Shown: positions 18,941 to 27,522, counted from the first letter of the stretch. The stretch: 64,000 bases of DNA from Nakamurella lactea DSM 19367 (GCF_000426645.1 NZ_AUFT01000005.1:462283-526282), one strand, 5' to 3'. The notes: generated by a model not told the origin, from the sequence alone. Numbers and translations: made by a program.

Positions 18941-20089
18941 TTGACTACCGATCTACTGGCCCGCGCTACCGACGCACTTCCCACGCTGATGCACGACCTG
19001 GAACGGCTGGTGACCTGCGAATCGCCGACGGCGGACCTCGCCGCAGTAGCGGCGGGCGCGAACCTGGTGGATGTGATGGGCGCCGGCTATCTGGGATCGG
19101 CCGCGGAACGGATCGTGGTGGACGGTCGGACCCACTTGCGCTGGCGGCTCGGCGGCGACACCGGTCCGCGAGTCCTGATCGTCTGCCATCAGGACACGGT
19201 CTGGCCGATCGGCACCCTGCAGCGGCTGCCATTCAGGGTCGAAGACGGGATCGTTTACGGCCCAGGGTGTTTCGACATGAAGACCGGCCTGGCCATGGCG
19301 TTTCACGCGCTCCGACTGCTCGGCGCGCCGCAGACTCTGCCTTCGGTGACGCTGCTGGTGACGGGCGATGAGGAGATCGGCTCCCCGACCTCGCGGCAAC
19401 TGATCGAGGACGAGGCGCGGCAGTCGAGCGCTGCCTTCGTGCTGGAGGCCAGCGGCAACGGCGGCGCGCTGAAGACCGGCCGCAAGGGTGTGTCGCTGTT
19501 CCGGGTGAGCGCCTTCGGGCGGGCATCGCACGCCGGACTGGAGCCGGAGAAGGGCCTGAACGCGGCCGTGGAGATCGCCGGTCAGGTCCTGGCGATCAAC
19601 GGACTCGGCGATCCCGCGGCCGGGACCAGCGTGGTGCCGTCGGTGTTGTCGGCCGGAACCACCTCCAATACCGTGCCGGCGGCCGCCACGCTGATGGTCG
19701 ATTCGCGGGCCTGGACGGTCGCCGAACAGCAGCGGGTGCAGGCGGCGATGACGTCGCTGCAGCCGACGGTGCCCGGCGCACGGGTCGAGGTGACCGGCGG
19801 GATCAACCGGCCGCCGATGGAGCCCGCCGGCAGTCAAACCCTGTTCGCCCTGGCCGAGGAGCTGAGCTCACAGATCGGATCCGGTGCTCTGCAACAGATC
19901 TCGGTCGGCGGCGGGTCTGACGGGAACTTCACGGCCGGTGTCGGTTGCCCGACCCTTGACGGGATGGGCGCGGTGGGCGGCGGTGCGCACGCCGACAGCG
20001 AGCACGTGATCGTCGAGGAGATCCCGCGCCGGACGGCGCTGCTCGCCGGCCTGATCGATGCGGTGTGTTCGGGTGCCGCTGTCCGATAA
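18941..20089 (+). CDS. M20 family metallopeptidase (carboxypeptidase G2-like)
   Basis: 382 residues. Zinc ligands are recognisable: H83 and D85 in CHQDTVWP, D112 in GPGCFDMKTG, E144/E145 in GDEEIG, and the late histidine in GGAHADSEHV. The dimerisation domain lies between about 180 and 290. The nearest characterised group is glutamate carboxypeptidase, but the substrate cannot be read from sequence. TTG start at 18941, supported by GGAGG at 18929-18933. No signal peptide. Confidence 0.85.
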   Translation: MTTDLLARATDALPTLMHDLERLVTCESPTADLAAVAAGANLVDVMGAGYLGSAAERIVVDGRTHLRWRLGGDTGPRVLIVCHQDTVWPIGTLQRLPFRVEDGIVYGPGCFDMKTGLAMAFHALRLLGAPQTLPSVTLLVTGDEEIGSPTSRQLIEDEARQSSAAFVLEASGNGGALKTGRKGVSLFRVSAFGRASHAGLEPEKGLNAAVEIAGQVLAINGLGDPAAGTSVVPSVLSAGTTSNTVPAAATLMVDSRAWTVAEQQRVQAAMTSLQPTVPGARVEVTGGINRPPMEPAGSQTLFALAEELSSQIGSGALQQISVGGGSDGNFTAGVGCPTLDGMGAVGGGAHADSEHVIVEEIPRRTALLAGLIDAVCSGAAVR

Positions 20090-20948
20090 CCGGGTGGCCG
20101 AAGCGCTGGCCGCCGGTCTGCCGGGCTATCGGCCGGAATCGGTGCGCCCGCTGGATTCTGGATCCGACCACGACGTGTACGTCGTCGACGGCACGCTGCT
20201 GATCCGATTCGGCCGGGACGGTGCCGGCTCGCCGGAACCGGAGGCTTCACTGCTCCGGCGGCTGGGCGGACTGCTCACCGTCCCGGTGCCGCAGCCGGTG
20301 TTCAGCGACGAACGCACCGGTGCGCTGGCCTGTCGCCTGCTGCCCGGGACACCGCTACTCTCGATCGCGCGGGACATCCGGAACGAATGGCGGGCCGGCG
20401 TGGGCGCAGCACTTGGCACGATGTTGGCCGACCTGCACCAGCTGACCACGGACGATCTCGGAGGCTGTCCGGTGGACGGCGCGCCGCCGGCCGAGAGCCT
20501 GGCCGATGCCATTCGCTCGTTCGCCGAGATCTCTACGGACGTTCCGGCAGGTCTCCGCGGGGCGATGGCGGATTTCCTGGACTCGCGGCCACCGCCGCCG
20601 GGACCGAAAGTGTTCTCGCACAACGATCTCGGCATCGAGCACGTCCTGGTCGAGCCGGCGACCGGCTCCATCACCGGGATCATCGACTGGTCCGACGCCG
20701 CGATGTGCGACCCGGCCCGAGACTTCGGCCTGCTGTTGCGCGACCTCGGAGATGACGCCTTGGAGCGCGCCTACCGCAGCTATCGGCGGACCGGCGGCCC
20801 GATCGACGTCGACCAGCAGTTCCGCACGCGGTGCCTGTTCCACGCCCGTTGCGCCCTGCTGGAGGATTGGGCATACGGGCGCGATACCGGGCGCAGCGAC
20901 TACATCGACAAGTCCCGGGACGCGGCTGCAGCTCTGTTCGCGCCCTGA
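20058..20948 (+). CDS. APH-family phosphotransferase
   Basis: 296 residues with the aminoglycoside-phosphotransferase/choline-kinase-like fold. The catalytic loop reads SHNDLGIEHVLV, where the usual metal-coordinating Asn of HxDxxxxN is His, and the second motif is ITGIIDWSDAAMCDPARDFG. The His variant occurs in a subfamily and need not mean inactivity. Substrate unknown; resistance cannot be inferred. The start overlaps the M20 gene by 32 bases if ATG 20058 is used; GTG at 20073 is an alternative. Confidence 0.8.
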   Translation: MRCVRVPLSDNRVAEALAAGLPGYRPESVRPLDSGSDHDVYVVDGTLLIRFGRDGAGSPEPEASLLRRLGGLLTVPVPQPVFSDERTGALACRLLPGTPLLSIARDIRNEWRAGVGAALGTMLADLHQLTTDDLGGCPVDGAPPAESLADAIRSFAEISTDVPAGLRGAMADFLDSRPPPPGPKVFSHNDLGIEHVLVEPATGSITGIIDWSDAAMCDPARDFGLLLRDLGDDALERAYRSYRRTGGPIDVDQQFRTRCLFHARCALLEDWAYGRDTGRSDYIDKSRDAAAALFAP

Positions 20949-20969
20949 CCTGCCTGGCTCCGCGCCGGG

Positions 20970-21626
20970 CTACAGACCGCCCCGGGCCGCGACGACGGCC
21001 GCGACGGCGGATTCGTCACCGTTGAGCTGCACCCGACAGGCGTCCCTGCCCGCGACCCAGAGCACGATCTCCCCCGGATCGCCGGCGACGGTGACCACGG
21101 AGGCCGCTGTCCCGTCCGACCCGGACGGCTTCTTCAGCACCACCGACCGCCCGTCGGGCAGCTGTGCCGTCAGCCCGGCGGGCAGCCGCCGCACCATCAT
21201 CCGCATCATCGACGACTCGACCAGTGCGGTCAGGGCCGCGACGACGTCGTCGTCCAGCAGCCGCGGCTCCCAGCCGTCGACCCCGCGGCGGGCGTCTTCG
21301 TGGTGGATGAAGAACTCCGAGCCGTTGGTCAGCTCGTCCAACTTGCCCCAGCCCATCGGATTCCACGGCGGCGGACCCGATCGCAGCAGCGCGACCTGAT
21401 CGGCCCACGGCCGATCCCGGTACTGGCCGGTGACCGATTTCAGGTGCCCGGCCAGCGGTTTGACGAACATCCCGGCCGATGCGTCGATCCGCCGCTCCCG
21501 CACCAACAGGTGGGCCAGCAGGTCGCCGGTGTCCCAGCCCTCGCACAGCGTCGGGACGTCCGGTCCGAGTTTGTCGAAAAGGTCGGCCAGCGCCTGTCGT
21601 TCGGTGCGGGCCAGATTCGCGGTCAT
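20970..21626 (-). CDS. TIGR03085 / mycothiol-dependent maleylpyruvate isomerase-like protein
   Basis: 218 residues of the DinB/MDMPI superfamily: an N-terminal four-helix metal-binding bundle (LCEGWDTGDLLAHLLVRERR, then NGSEFFIHHEDARR carrying the His residues) and a C-terminal domain. Members often use mycothiol, consistent with mycothione reductase in this window, but the reaction is unknown. ATG at 21626; convergent with the APH gene, 21 bases apart. Confidence 0.82.
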   Translation of the reverse strand: MTANLARTERQALADLFDKLGPDVPTLCEGWDTGDLLAHLLVRERRIDASAGMFVKPLAGHLKSVTGQYRDRPWADQVALLRSGPPPWNPMGWGKLDELTNGSEFFIHHEDARRGVDGWEPRLLDDDVVAALTALVESSMMRMMVRRLPAGLTAQLPDGRSVVLKKPSGSDGTAASVVTVAGDPGEIVLWVAGRDACRVQLNGDESAVAAVVAARGGL

Positions 21627-21652
21627 CAACCGAACCTACGCCGGGCCCGGCT

Positions 21653-21701
21653 CTTCCCAACTCGGCTGCTGACACCCGCCCCGGCGCTTCCCAACTCGGC
21701 T
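21653..21701. repeat. 15-bp direct repeat upstream of TIGR03085 gene
   Basis: CTTCCCAACTCGGCT occurs at 21653-21667 and 21687-21701, 34 bases apart, in the gap between the TIGR03085 gene and thyX. No gene is visible in the gap. It may be an operator pair or a remnant of a repeat. Confidence 0.4.
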
Positions 21702-21777
21702 ACTCCCGTCACTCCCGTACCAAATGGCGAAAGTTCGCAAGCGACTGAGATGTTGATAAGCGCCGCGGCCGGGGGGA

Positions 21778-22524
21778 TCAGCCGTCGCCGACGTAGGGCG
21801 AGGCGGCGGTACTGGTGCCGTCGGCCAACGTGCTGATCCGGAAGTCCGCGAAGACGTGCGGCGCCTCGCGCTGCAGTTCGGCCAACAGCGCCACCGCCAG
21901 CATGCGCAGTTCGACGTCGGCCGCCTCGGTGGCCCGCATGCCGATGAAGTGCCGCCACGCGCGGTAGTTCCCGGTGACCACGATCGCCGTCGACTGCGCG
22001 AGCGGCAGCACCGCCCTGGCTGCCTGCCGCGCCTGCTTGCGGGCCAGCGATCCGTCCGGGCGGCTCGTACCCGCCTGCTGCAGACCGTCCAGCAGATCCT
22101 CGTATGCGGTCCGGGCTTGCGCCACCGCAGTCTGGAAACGTTGGTGCAGAACGGGATCGGCGCCGATGGCGGCAGGCTCGACCACGTCTTGCGGCTCGGC
22201 TCTGGGGGAAAGCTCGGAATAGGAGAAGTGGCGGTGCCGCAGGAACTCGTGGGTGACAGAGCGCGACAGGCCACGCAGATAGAAGGTGGCACTGCTGTGC
22301 TCGAGGACGGAAAGGTGACCCACCTGCAGTAGGTGCAGCAGGAACCCGGAATTGCTCGCCGTCGCCGGCACTGCCCTCTCCCAGGAGCTGTAGATCGACC
22401 GACCGGCGAACTCGGCCAGCGCTTGGCCGCCGACGGCATCGGTCTCGAACGGGACGTCCTGCGGCGCGGTGAACTCGGTGCGACCGATCAGTTGGACGAT
22501 CAGTCCGGACTGTGCTGGCACCAT
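21778..22524 (-). CDS. thyX: FAD-dependent thymidylate synthase
   Basis: Makes dTMP from dUMP with methylene-tetrahydrofolate and FAD/NADPH. 248 residues with the ThyX motif RHRHFSYSELS at 96-106 and the downstream NYRAWRHFIGMR. ATG at 22524. In mycobacteria thyX is near dapA and rnj, which matches the order here even though other genes intervene. Confidence 0.97.
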   Translation of the reverse strand: MVPAQSGLIVQLIGRTEFTAPQDVPFETDAVGGQALAEFAGRSIYSSWERAVPATASNSGFLLHLLQVGHLSVLEHSSATFYLRGLSRSVTHEFLRHRHFSYSELSPRAEPQDVVEPAAIGADPVLHQRFQTAVAQARTAYEDLLDGLQQAGTSRPDGSLARKQARQAARAVLPLAQSTAIVVTGNYRAWRHFIGMRATEAADVELRMLAVALLAELQREAPHVFADFRISTLADGTSTAASPYVGDG

Positions 22525-22595
22525 CGCCCGATCCTAAGGCCGGTACCTCCGCGGACCGCGCCCACCGCACCCGGACTCGACGCCAGCGTCAGCTA

Positions 22596-22689
22596 GACGT
22601 CAACCCGACGCCATAGAAAAGTCAGAGCGACGTCAGTTGACGTCACAATATGCTTGCGCGACGTCAGTGATGGTGTCATAGTGACGTCA
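22596..22689. promoter_or_regulatory. Five GACGTC palindromes and leaderless promoter of the RHH regulator
   Basis: GACGTC occurs at 22596-22601, 22629-22634, 22639-22644, 22660-22665 and 22683-22688; sites 3 and 5 are the full TGACGTCA. Centre spacings are 33, 10, 21 and 23 bases, close to whole helical turns. A promoter TTGCGC (22654-22659), 17-base spacer, CATAGT (22677-22682) would start transcription at about the ATG at 22689; there is no Shine-Dalgarno site, so the mRNA is likely leaderless. Site 4 lies in the spacer and site 5 touches the start codon, as expected for repression by the RHH protein. Confidence 0.75.
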
Positions 22690-23243
22690 TGGATCTCACC
22701 CCCTATATCGAAAGCCTTCGCCGGGACCTGCTGCAGGCCGCCGCGCTGGGCGACGAAAATACCCAGCGAACGGCCGCCGCCCTGGCCGGAGCGGTCGAGC
22801 CGAGCGCACGGCTCGCGCTGATGAACGCACTGTCGGACCTGGCTGCTGAAATCACCGGAGCGCTGGACGACACCACCGTCGAGGTCAAACTCGACGGCAA
22901 GGACGTCCGGATCGCGATCGAGCACCACGACCGGTACGGCTCCGAGGAGGACACCGACAGTTCCTACGACTACCGCAGGATGCGCAAGGACGGCGACCAC
23001 CCGAATCCGGACGACCTGAAGGCGGCGATGCGCGAGGCCGGCAGCGAGCTCTCGCGGACCACGGTGCGGCTCTTCAACGATCTGAAGTCGCAGGCCGAAT
23101 CGGCCGCCGTCGACCAGGGCATCTCGCTGAACACCTACATCTCCAAGGCCGTCGCCGATTCGGTCCGCGGCGTCAAAGGCGGAAAGCAGCACAAGGGCCA
23201 GCGACGCGGCAGTCACAACGTCAGCGGCTGGATCCAGGGCTGA
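22689..23243 (+). CDS. Ribbon-helix-helix (HicB/Arc-like) regulator
   Basis: 184 residues. The C-terminal part contains an RHH signature (TVRLFNDLKSQAESAAVDQG, then ISLNTYISKAVADSVRG) typical of HicB/CopG antitoxins, while the N-terminal 90 residues are mostly helical and the middle is acidic (SEEDTDSSYDYRR). The tail is basic (KGGKQHKGQRRG). No HicA-like toxin is adjacent; instead the stop overlaps the DUF4097 gene by one base. Probably an autorepressor acting at the GACGTC sites just upstream. Confidence 0.8.
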   Translation: MDLTPYIESLRRDLLQAAALGDENTQRTAAALAGAVEPSARLALMNALSDLAAEITGALDDTTVEVKLDGKDVRIAIEHHDRYGSEEDTDSSYDYRRMRKDGDHPNPDDLKAAMREAGSELSRTTVRLFNDLKSQAESAAVDQGISLNTYISKAVADSVRGVKGGKQHKGQRRGSHNVSGWIQG

Positions 23244-24241
23244 TGACCGCCCCGGAGCCCGTGCCGGGCGTACCGGCAGAGCAGCACCGCGGTCCGTCCC
23301 CGGACCCGACCGACGGCACCGATTCCCGCCAGGATTCCCACTCCCGAAAGAGCACAACCATGCAGACCTTCCTGACCCCCGATCCGATCGTCGTCGAGGT
23401 CCGCAACGCGGCCGGCCTGGTGACGGTCGATCTCGCCGACACCCAGACGACCACGGTCGATATCGAACAACTGCAGGGAACCGGCGTCGGCTTCATCGAC
23501 GACCTGATGTCGAGCTTCCGCCGGGATGCGCCCCAGCACCAGACGCCCAGCAATGCCCTGGACGACGTCCGGGTCGACCTGCGGGTGCAGGAGAGCGGCA
23601 CGGTCTTGATCGTCGACACCGACCCGGCCCGCAACGGTTGGCGCAGTTCGTTCGCTGTCCGGATCACCGCCCCGGCCTCGTCCGGCGTCCGTACCCAGAC
23701 CCAGTCGGCCGACATCAGGTTGACCGGTGTGGCCGATCGGCTCGACGTGCGGACCGCCTCGGGCGACGTACAGGCCGATGTGGTCGAGCGCGGCTCCCTG
23801 GTACAGACGGCCTCCGGCAACGTCCGGATCGCCAGCATCGGCGCCGACGCCGAGATCCGCACCGCCTCCGGCGATGTCAGCGTCCGGCACAGCGGCGGGT
23901 CGTTGAGCGTGCATTCGACCTCCGGTGACGTCCGGGTGGAGGAGCCGGAGCGCGACGTATTCGTCCGCGCGGTTTCCGGCGACGTCTACATCCTGGATGC
24001 CGTCACCGGAGCCATCGAGGCGACGGCGGTCTCCGGCGACATCGTGGTCGGGGTGCATCCCGGATCGCTCGCGAAGATCGACCTGTCGTCGATTTCCGGC
24101 GACACCCGCAACGAGTTCGAGGTCCACGACGATCCGATCGAAGCGCCGCAGGACGTGCCGATCGGACGACTGGAGATCACCTGCCGGACCACGTCCGGCG
24201 ACATCAGGCTTCGGCGCTCCGCCGCCGCAACCGCCGGCTGA
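23243..24241 (+). CDS. DUF4097 beta-strand repeat (putative adhesin) protein
   Basis: 332 residues. After a low-complexity N-terminus, residues ~45-330 carry successive beta-strand repeats with the motif (T/V)(A/S)SGDV or SGDI (eight or more copies), which fold into a right-handed beta-helix. No signal peptide or membrane segment is seen, so despite the family name it is likely cytosolic. It starts one base inside the stop of the RHH gene (TGATG), so the two are made together; known families of this pair lack a proven function. Confidence 0.82.
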   Translation: MTAPEPVPGVPAEQHRGPSPDPTDGTDSRQDSHSRKSTTMQTFLTPDPIVVEVRNAAGLVTVDLADTQTTTVDIEQLQGTGVGFIDDLMSSFRRDAPQHQTPSNALDDVRVDLRVQESGTVLIVDTDPARNGWRSSFAVRITAPASSGVRTQTQSADIRLTGVADRLDVRTASGDVQADVVERGSLVQTASGNVRIASIGADAEIRTASGDVSVRHSGGSLSVHSTSGDVRVEEPERDVFVRAVSGDVYILDAVTGAIEATAVSGDIVVGVHPGSLAKIDLSSISGDTRNEFEVHDDPIEAPQDVPIGRLEITCRTTSGDIRLRRSAAATAG

Positions 24242-24242
24242 G

Positions 24243-24283
24243 AGCTGCTCCGATGGCCGGTCTCCGTCCGGCCATCGGAGCAG
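24243..24283 (+). terminator. 17-bp perfect hairpin before whiB7
   Basis: Bases 24243-24259 pair perfectly with 24267-24283 around a 7-base loop (TCTCCGT), starting one base after the DUF4097 stop and ending 29 bases before the whiB7 start. It lacks a following T-run. It is either the terminator of the RHH/DUF4097 operon or part of a whiB7 leader attenuator. Confidence 0.7.
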
Positions 24284-24312
24284 CACCGATCATCTTCGGG
24301 AGATGAGCAGCA

Positions 24313-24615
24313 GTGATCGACACATTCGCAGTAGAAAAGCCGCTCGCAGTAGCAATACCTACCCTCGTCCTGACCGACGACCTGCCGTGCCACAACGACG
24401 ACCCCGACCTCTGGTTCGCGGAGCAGCCGGCCGATATCGATCGGGCCAAGGCGCTGTGCGCCGGCTGCCCGGTCCGCCGGGCCTGTCTGGCCGGCGCCCT
24501 GCAACGTGCCGAGCCATGGGGCGTCTGGGGCGGCCAGCTGATCGATGGCGGCATGGTGATCGCCCGCAAGCGCGGTCGCGGCCGTCCCCGCAAGAACGAG
24601 CCCGCCGTCGCCTGA
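24313..24615 (+). CDS. whiB7: WhiB7-type iron-sulfur transcriptional regulator
   Basis: 100 residues. The four Fe-S cysteines are C26, C49, C52 and C58 (CxxC then C after five residues), followed by the G(V/I)WGG turn (WGVWGG, 69-74) and an AT-hook RGRGRPRK (87-94). The AT-hook is the mark of WhiB7, which with SigA activates intrinsic antibiotic-resistance genes and itself. GTG start at 24313. Only 71 bases separate it from the previous gene, so the long uORF-containing leader known for mycobacterial whiB7 is absent here or reaches into DUF4097. Confidence 0.85.
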   Translation: MIDTFAVEKPLAVAIPTLVLTDDLPCHNDDPDLWFAEQPADIDRAKALCAGCPVRRACLAGALQRAEPWGVWGGQLIDGGMVIARKRGRGRPRKNEPAVA

Positions 24616-24674
24616 CGGCCACCGCATCCCTTTCAATCGGCAGCAAAGCCGCTGCCACTACCCAGGAGTCAACG

Positions 24675-24803
24675 ATGCACATCCTCGAGACCGAACTCTC
24701 CAGAGAGCGAACCAGGCAGACCAGGTACGAGCTGGACGCCATCAGGATGGCCCGCCGGATCCGCAGCGCCCGGCGCCGCGGCAGGGCCGAACGAACGGTC
24801 TGA
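24675..24803 (+). CDS. Small basic protein, 42 aa
   Basis: MHILETELSR start, then helix-forming residues ending in a very basic tail (ARRIRSARRRGRAERTV). A good Shine-Dalgarno site, CAGGAG (24663-24668), lies 6 bases before the ATG. It follows whiB7 by 59 bases and may share its transcript. Similar short Arg-rich proteins occur in actinobacteria without assigned function. It is convergent with ggt. Confidence 0.55.
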   Translation: MHILETELSRERTRQTRYELDAIRMARRIRSARRRGRAERTV

Positions 24804-24812
24804 CCTGCGACG

Positions 24813-26210
24813 TCAGACCAGAAGTGCCGCGCCGCCCCGGCGCGGATCGGCGGCCGGGCCACCCGGCCCCACCCCGGCCACCCCGCCGAAATAGGGCCGG
24901 CGCCCCTCCCACTGCACCACCAGGTCACCGGCCGCCTCGATGGCCGGCGGCACCGTCGCCGGGAAGCCCGGCTCCAGGTGCACCGCCTCCGAGGTACACG
25001 ACAACCGGGGCGCCGCAACGGCTTGCGTCATCGTTCGGCCCTCCAGCAGGATCCCGACCAGCACCTGCAGCAGGGCCGGACGGATCCGGGATCCGCCCGC
25101 CGCACCGGCCACCAGCAGGAGCTCGCCGGCATCATCGGTCACCACCAACGGCACCATCATCGAACCCATCCGCTGGCCGGCGACCAGTTCCCCACGCACC
25201 AGCTCACCCTCGCCCAGCATCGAGTTCGCGTGCACGCCACCGGTCCAGATTCCACTCCCCAGGCCGAGCGAATGCGTAGCGGCACAAGCATTTCCGTCGC
25301 TATCGACGGCAGCCACCGAGGTGGTCTCGGAACGCCGCGCCGGCGCCCGCAACGCCCGGACCAGGGCCAGCGTCCGGCCGGGTTGGCCGGACGTCACGGC
25401 GTCGACGTCCAGCGCGGCAATGGTCCCGGCCAGGCTGTCCAGGTCGTCGGCCCGGACCCGGACCCGGCCGGATCCGAGCACGGTGTCCGTCACCGTCAGG
25501 GTGCGGACCTGGTAGGCACTCAGGTCCTGCATCGACAGCGCACCGCCGTCGGCCCGCACCGCGGCGACCAACCGCTCGGCCCACTCACCGGACATCACCG
25601 CGGCCGGACCGCGTTCCCGGTAGCCGGCGAGCGTGTCGGCCAGGCCGGCGTGGAACAGCCGTTGGCCGGCGCGCAACAGCAGGCCGGTACCGGGATCGGA
25701 ATAGGCGGCGATGCCGTCGCCCAGCACCATGGCCGCCGCGATGTCCGGCAACAGCGCCGCATGCTCGGCCGGGAACGGCACGCCGGACCCGGCCAGCTCC
25801 TCAGCGGGCCGCACCACCCGGTCCCACGGCAGCCGCCCGTGTCTGGAGTGCAGCTCCGCCACCCCGGCCGGGGTGCCAGGCACCGCGACCGTCGGACCAC
25901 CGACCTCGTACGGCACCGCCACCCCGCCGAAAGCCACGTCGATCGGCCGGGCAGGGCCCGCCGTCGTGCCGTCCAGTCCAGGCACCGCAACGAAGAAGTC
26001 CAGGCACTCGACGGTCCGGCTGTCGGCCGAGTAGACGGTGGCGAATCCGCCACCGCCCAGGCCGGAGAAGATGGTCTCGGCAACGCAGCCGGCCAGCACC
26101 ATGCCGGCCACCGCGTCGGCCGCGCTGCCGCCGTCGGCCAACAACTGGCGGCCCACGGCTGCGGTGGCCGGATGACCGGCGGCGACCGAGGCGGGAAGGC
26201 TCAGGTTCAC
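24813..26210 (-). CDS. Gamma-glutamyltransferase family protein
   Basis: 465 residues, shorter than typical Ggt (550-600). Ntn-hydrolase fold with a large-subunit beginning (ADAVAGMVLAGCVAETIFSG, then GGGG) and the self-cleavage site around SETTSVAAVDSDGNACAATH, where the second Thr would become the catalytic N-terminus, followed by GSGI and GGVHANSMLGEGE. No signal peptide, so the enzyme would be cytosolic, unlike periplasmic Ggt of glutathione users. GTG start at 26210 overlaps the stop of the YcaQ-like gene by 3 bases. Confidence 0.83.
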   Translation of the reverse strand: MNLSLPASVAAGHPATAAVGRQLLADGGSAADAVAGMVLAGCVAETIFSGLGGGGFATVYSADSRTVECLDFFVAVPGLDGTTAGPARPIDVAFGGVAVPYEVGGPTVAVPGTPAGVAELHSRHGRLPWDRVVRPAEELAGSGVPFPAEHAALLPDIAAAMVLGDGIAAYSDPGTGLLLRAGQRLFHAGLADTLAGYRERGPAAVMSGEWAERLVAAVRADGGALSMQDLSAYQVRTLTVTDTVLGSGRVRVRADDLDSLAGTIAALDVDAVTSGQPGRTLALVRALRAPARRSETTSVAAVDSDGNACAATHSLGLGSGIWTGGVHANSMLGEGELVRGELVAGQRMGSMMVPLVVTDDAGELLLVAGAAGGSRIRPALLQVLVGILLEGRTMTQAVAAPRLSCTSEAVHLEPGFPATVPPAIEAAGDLVVQWEGRRPYFGGVAGVGPGGPAADPRRGGAALLV

Positions 26211-27481
26211 CCCGGAAGCGTATGCACCGCAGCGGTCAGTTCGCGGGCCAGGTCGCCCTTCGGCATCACCACCACCTCGCCGAGGCCCAGCCAGCGGGCC
26301 ATCTCGGCCAGCTCGTCGGCCGCGGCGGCCGCGGCCGGCCCGGCTGCGGCACCCGGCTCCAGCCAGGACGCCTGCACCAGCAACCGGCCGGTCGCCCGAT
26401 CGGCCTTCAGGTCGAATCGGCCGACCAGCGAATCGCCCAGCAGCAACGGGAAGACGTAGTAGCCGTGCACCCGCTTGTGCTGGGGTGTGTAGATCTCGAT
26501 CCGGTAGTGCACGTCGAAGATCCGTTCGGTGCGCGGCCGGTGCCAGATCAGTGGATCGAACGGGCACAGCAGGGCCTGCCCGCCGGCCTTGCGCGGCATC
26601 GCCGCGGCGGCGTCCAGCCAGGCCTTGTCCTTCCAACCGGTGACCCGCACCGGCAGCACGGCGCCGGCCTCGACGAGTTCGATCAATGCCCTCTGGGTGT
26701 CGTCGACCCGGAGCCGGTAGTAGTCGGCGATGTCGCCGGCGGTACCGATGCCGTGGTGCCGGATCGCCATGGCCACCAGTTCCCGCTTGGCGTCCGCGGG
26801 GTCCGGTGTCGGTGCCGCCAGCACGGCCGCCGGCAGCACCCGGTCGGTCAGGTCGTACTGCCGCTCGAAGGCCCGCCGGCCGGCCACCGCCGTCTGCCCG
26901 GACAGGAACAGGTACTCGCAGATGCGTTTGGTGGCCGACCACTCCCACCAACCCGGTCGGCCCTTCCCAGGTGCCTCCAGGATCTTCTCGACGCCACCGG
27001 CCGAGATCGGGCCCTCGCCGCCGATCACTTCCAGCACCCGGTCGAGGAAGTCCGGATGCTCGGCCAGCAATGACCGCGGCCGCCAACGGTCCGCCATGAA
27101 CTGCTGCCGGTACCGCAGCAAGGGTTCCAGCTCGACCGGGATCAGCGACGCGACGTGCGCCCACGATTCCAGCAGCTGCCGATCCTTGGCCCTGGCCGGC
27201 CACGCGGCGCCATCCAGCACCTCGGTCGGGTAGGCACCGAGCCGGGCGAACACCGGCAGGTAATGCGCCCTGGCCAGCACGTTGACCGAATCGATCTGCA
27301 AAACGCCGATCCGCTCGACCAAACGGCGCAGGTGACCGCGGTTGATCGGCCCGCCCGCCGATCGGGGCCGGTGCAGGCCCTGCGCCGCGATCGCGGTGCG
27401 CCGGGCCTGGGCGGCGGTCAGGGTCAGGGCCGGCGACGGCGCTCGGGATGCGTGCGGATGCTCGGTGGATGAGGTGCTCAC
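26207..27481 (-). CDS. YcaQ/AlkX-type winged-helix DNA glycosylase
   Basis: 424 residues of the HTH_42 family. The motif LQIDSVNVLARAHYL carries the QxD catalytic signature of the Escherichia coli YcaQ/AlkX subgroup, which unhooks interstrand cross-links and excises alkylated purines, rather than QxQ of Streptomyces AlkZ. Further family blocks are HRPRTERIFDVHYRIEIY and KRVHGYYVFPLLLGD. GTG at 27481 is the most likely start; an ATG-rich extension upstream lacks similarity. Coupled to the ggt-like gene by a GTGA overlap. Confidence 0.83.
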   Translation of the reverse strand: MSTSSTEHPHASRAPSPALTLTAAQARRTAIAAQGLHRPRSAGGPINRGHLRRLVERIGVLQIDSVNVLARAHYLPVFARLGAYPTEVLDGAAWPARAKDRQLLESWAHVASLIPVELEPLLRYRQQFMADRWRPRSLLAEHPDFLDRVLEVIGGEGPISAGGVEKILEAPGKGRPGWWEWSATKRICEYLFLSGQTAVAGRRAFERQYDLTDRVLPAAVLAAPTPDPADAKRELVAMAIRHHGIGTAGDIADYYRLRVDDTQRALIELVEAGAVLPVRVTGWKDKAWLDAAAAMPRKAGGQALLCPFDPLIWHRPRTERIFDVHYRIEIYTPQHKRVHGYYVFPLLLGDSLVGRFDLKADRATGRLLVQASWLEPGAAAGPAAAAAADELAEMARWLGLGEVVVMPKGDLARELTAAVHTLPG

Positions 27482-27522
27482 AACCCTGAATGCTCGCAGA
27501 TCACACCGACAGTGCATCATCG

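Noticed and set aside
20058..20948. Annotating the APH-like gene as an aminoglycoside resistance gene
   Set aside because: The fold is shared with many small-molecule kinases and the catalytic Asn is His; nothing in the sequence shows an antibiotic substrate.
22689..24241. Calling the RHH/DUF4097 pair a classical HicAB toxin-antitoxin system
   Set aside because: No HicA-like double-stranded-RNA-binding toxin is present; the partner is a beta-helix protein.
24675..24803. Treating the 42-aa frame as noise because of its size
   Set aside because: Rejected as noise because the ribosome-binding site is good and the amino-acid make-up is typical of small actinobacterial proteins; retained at moderate confidence.
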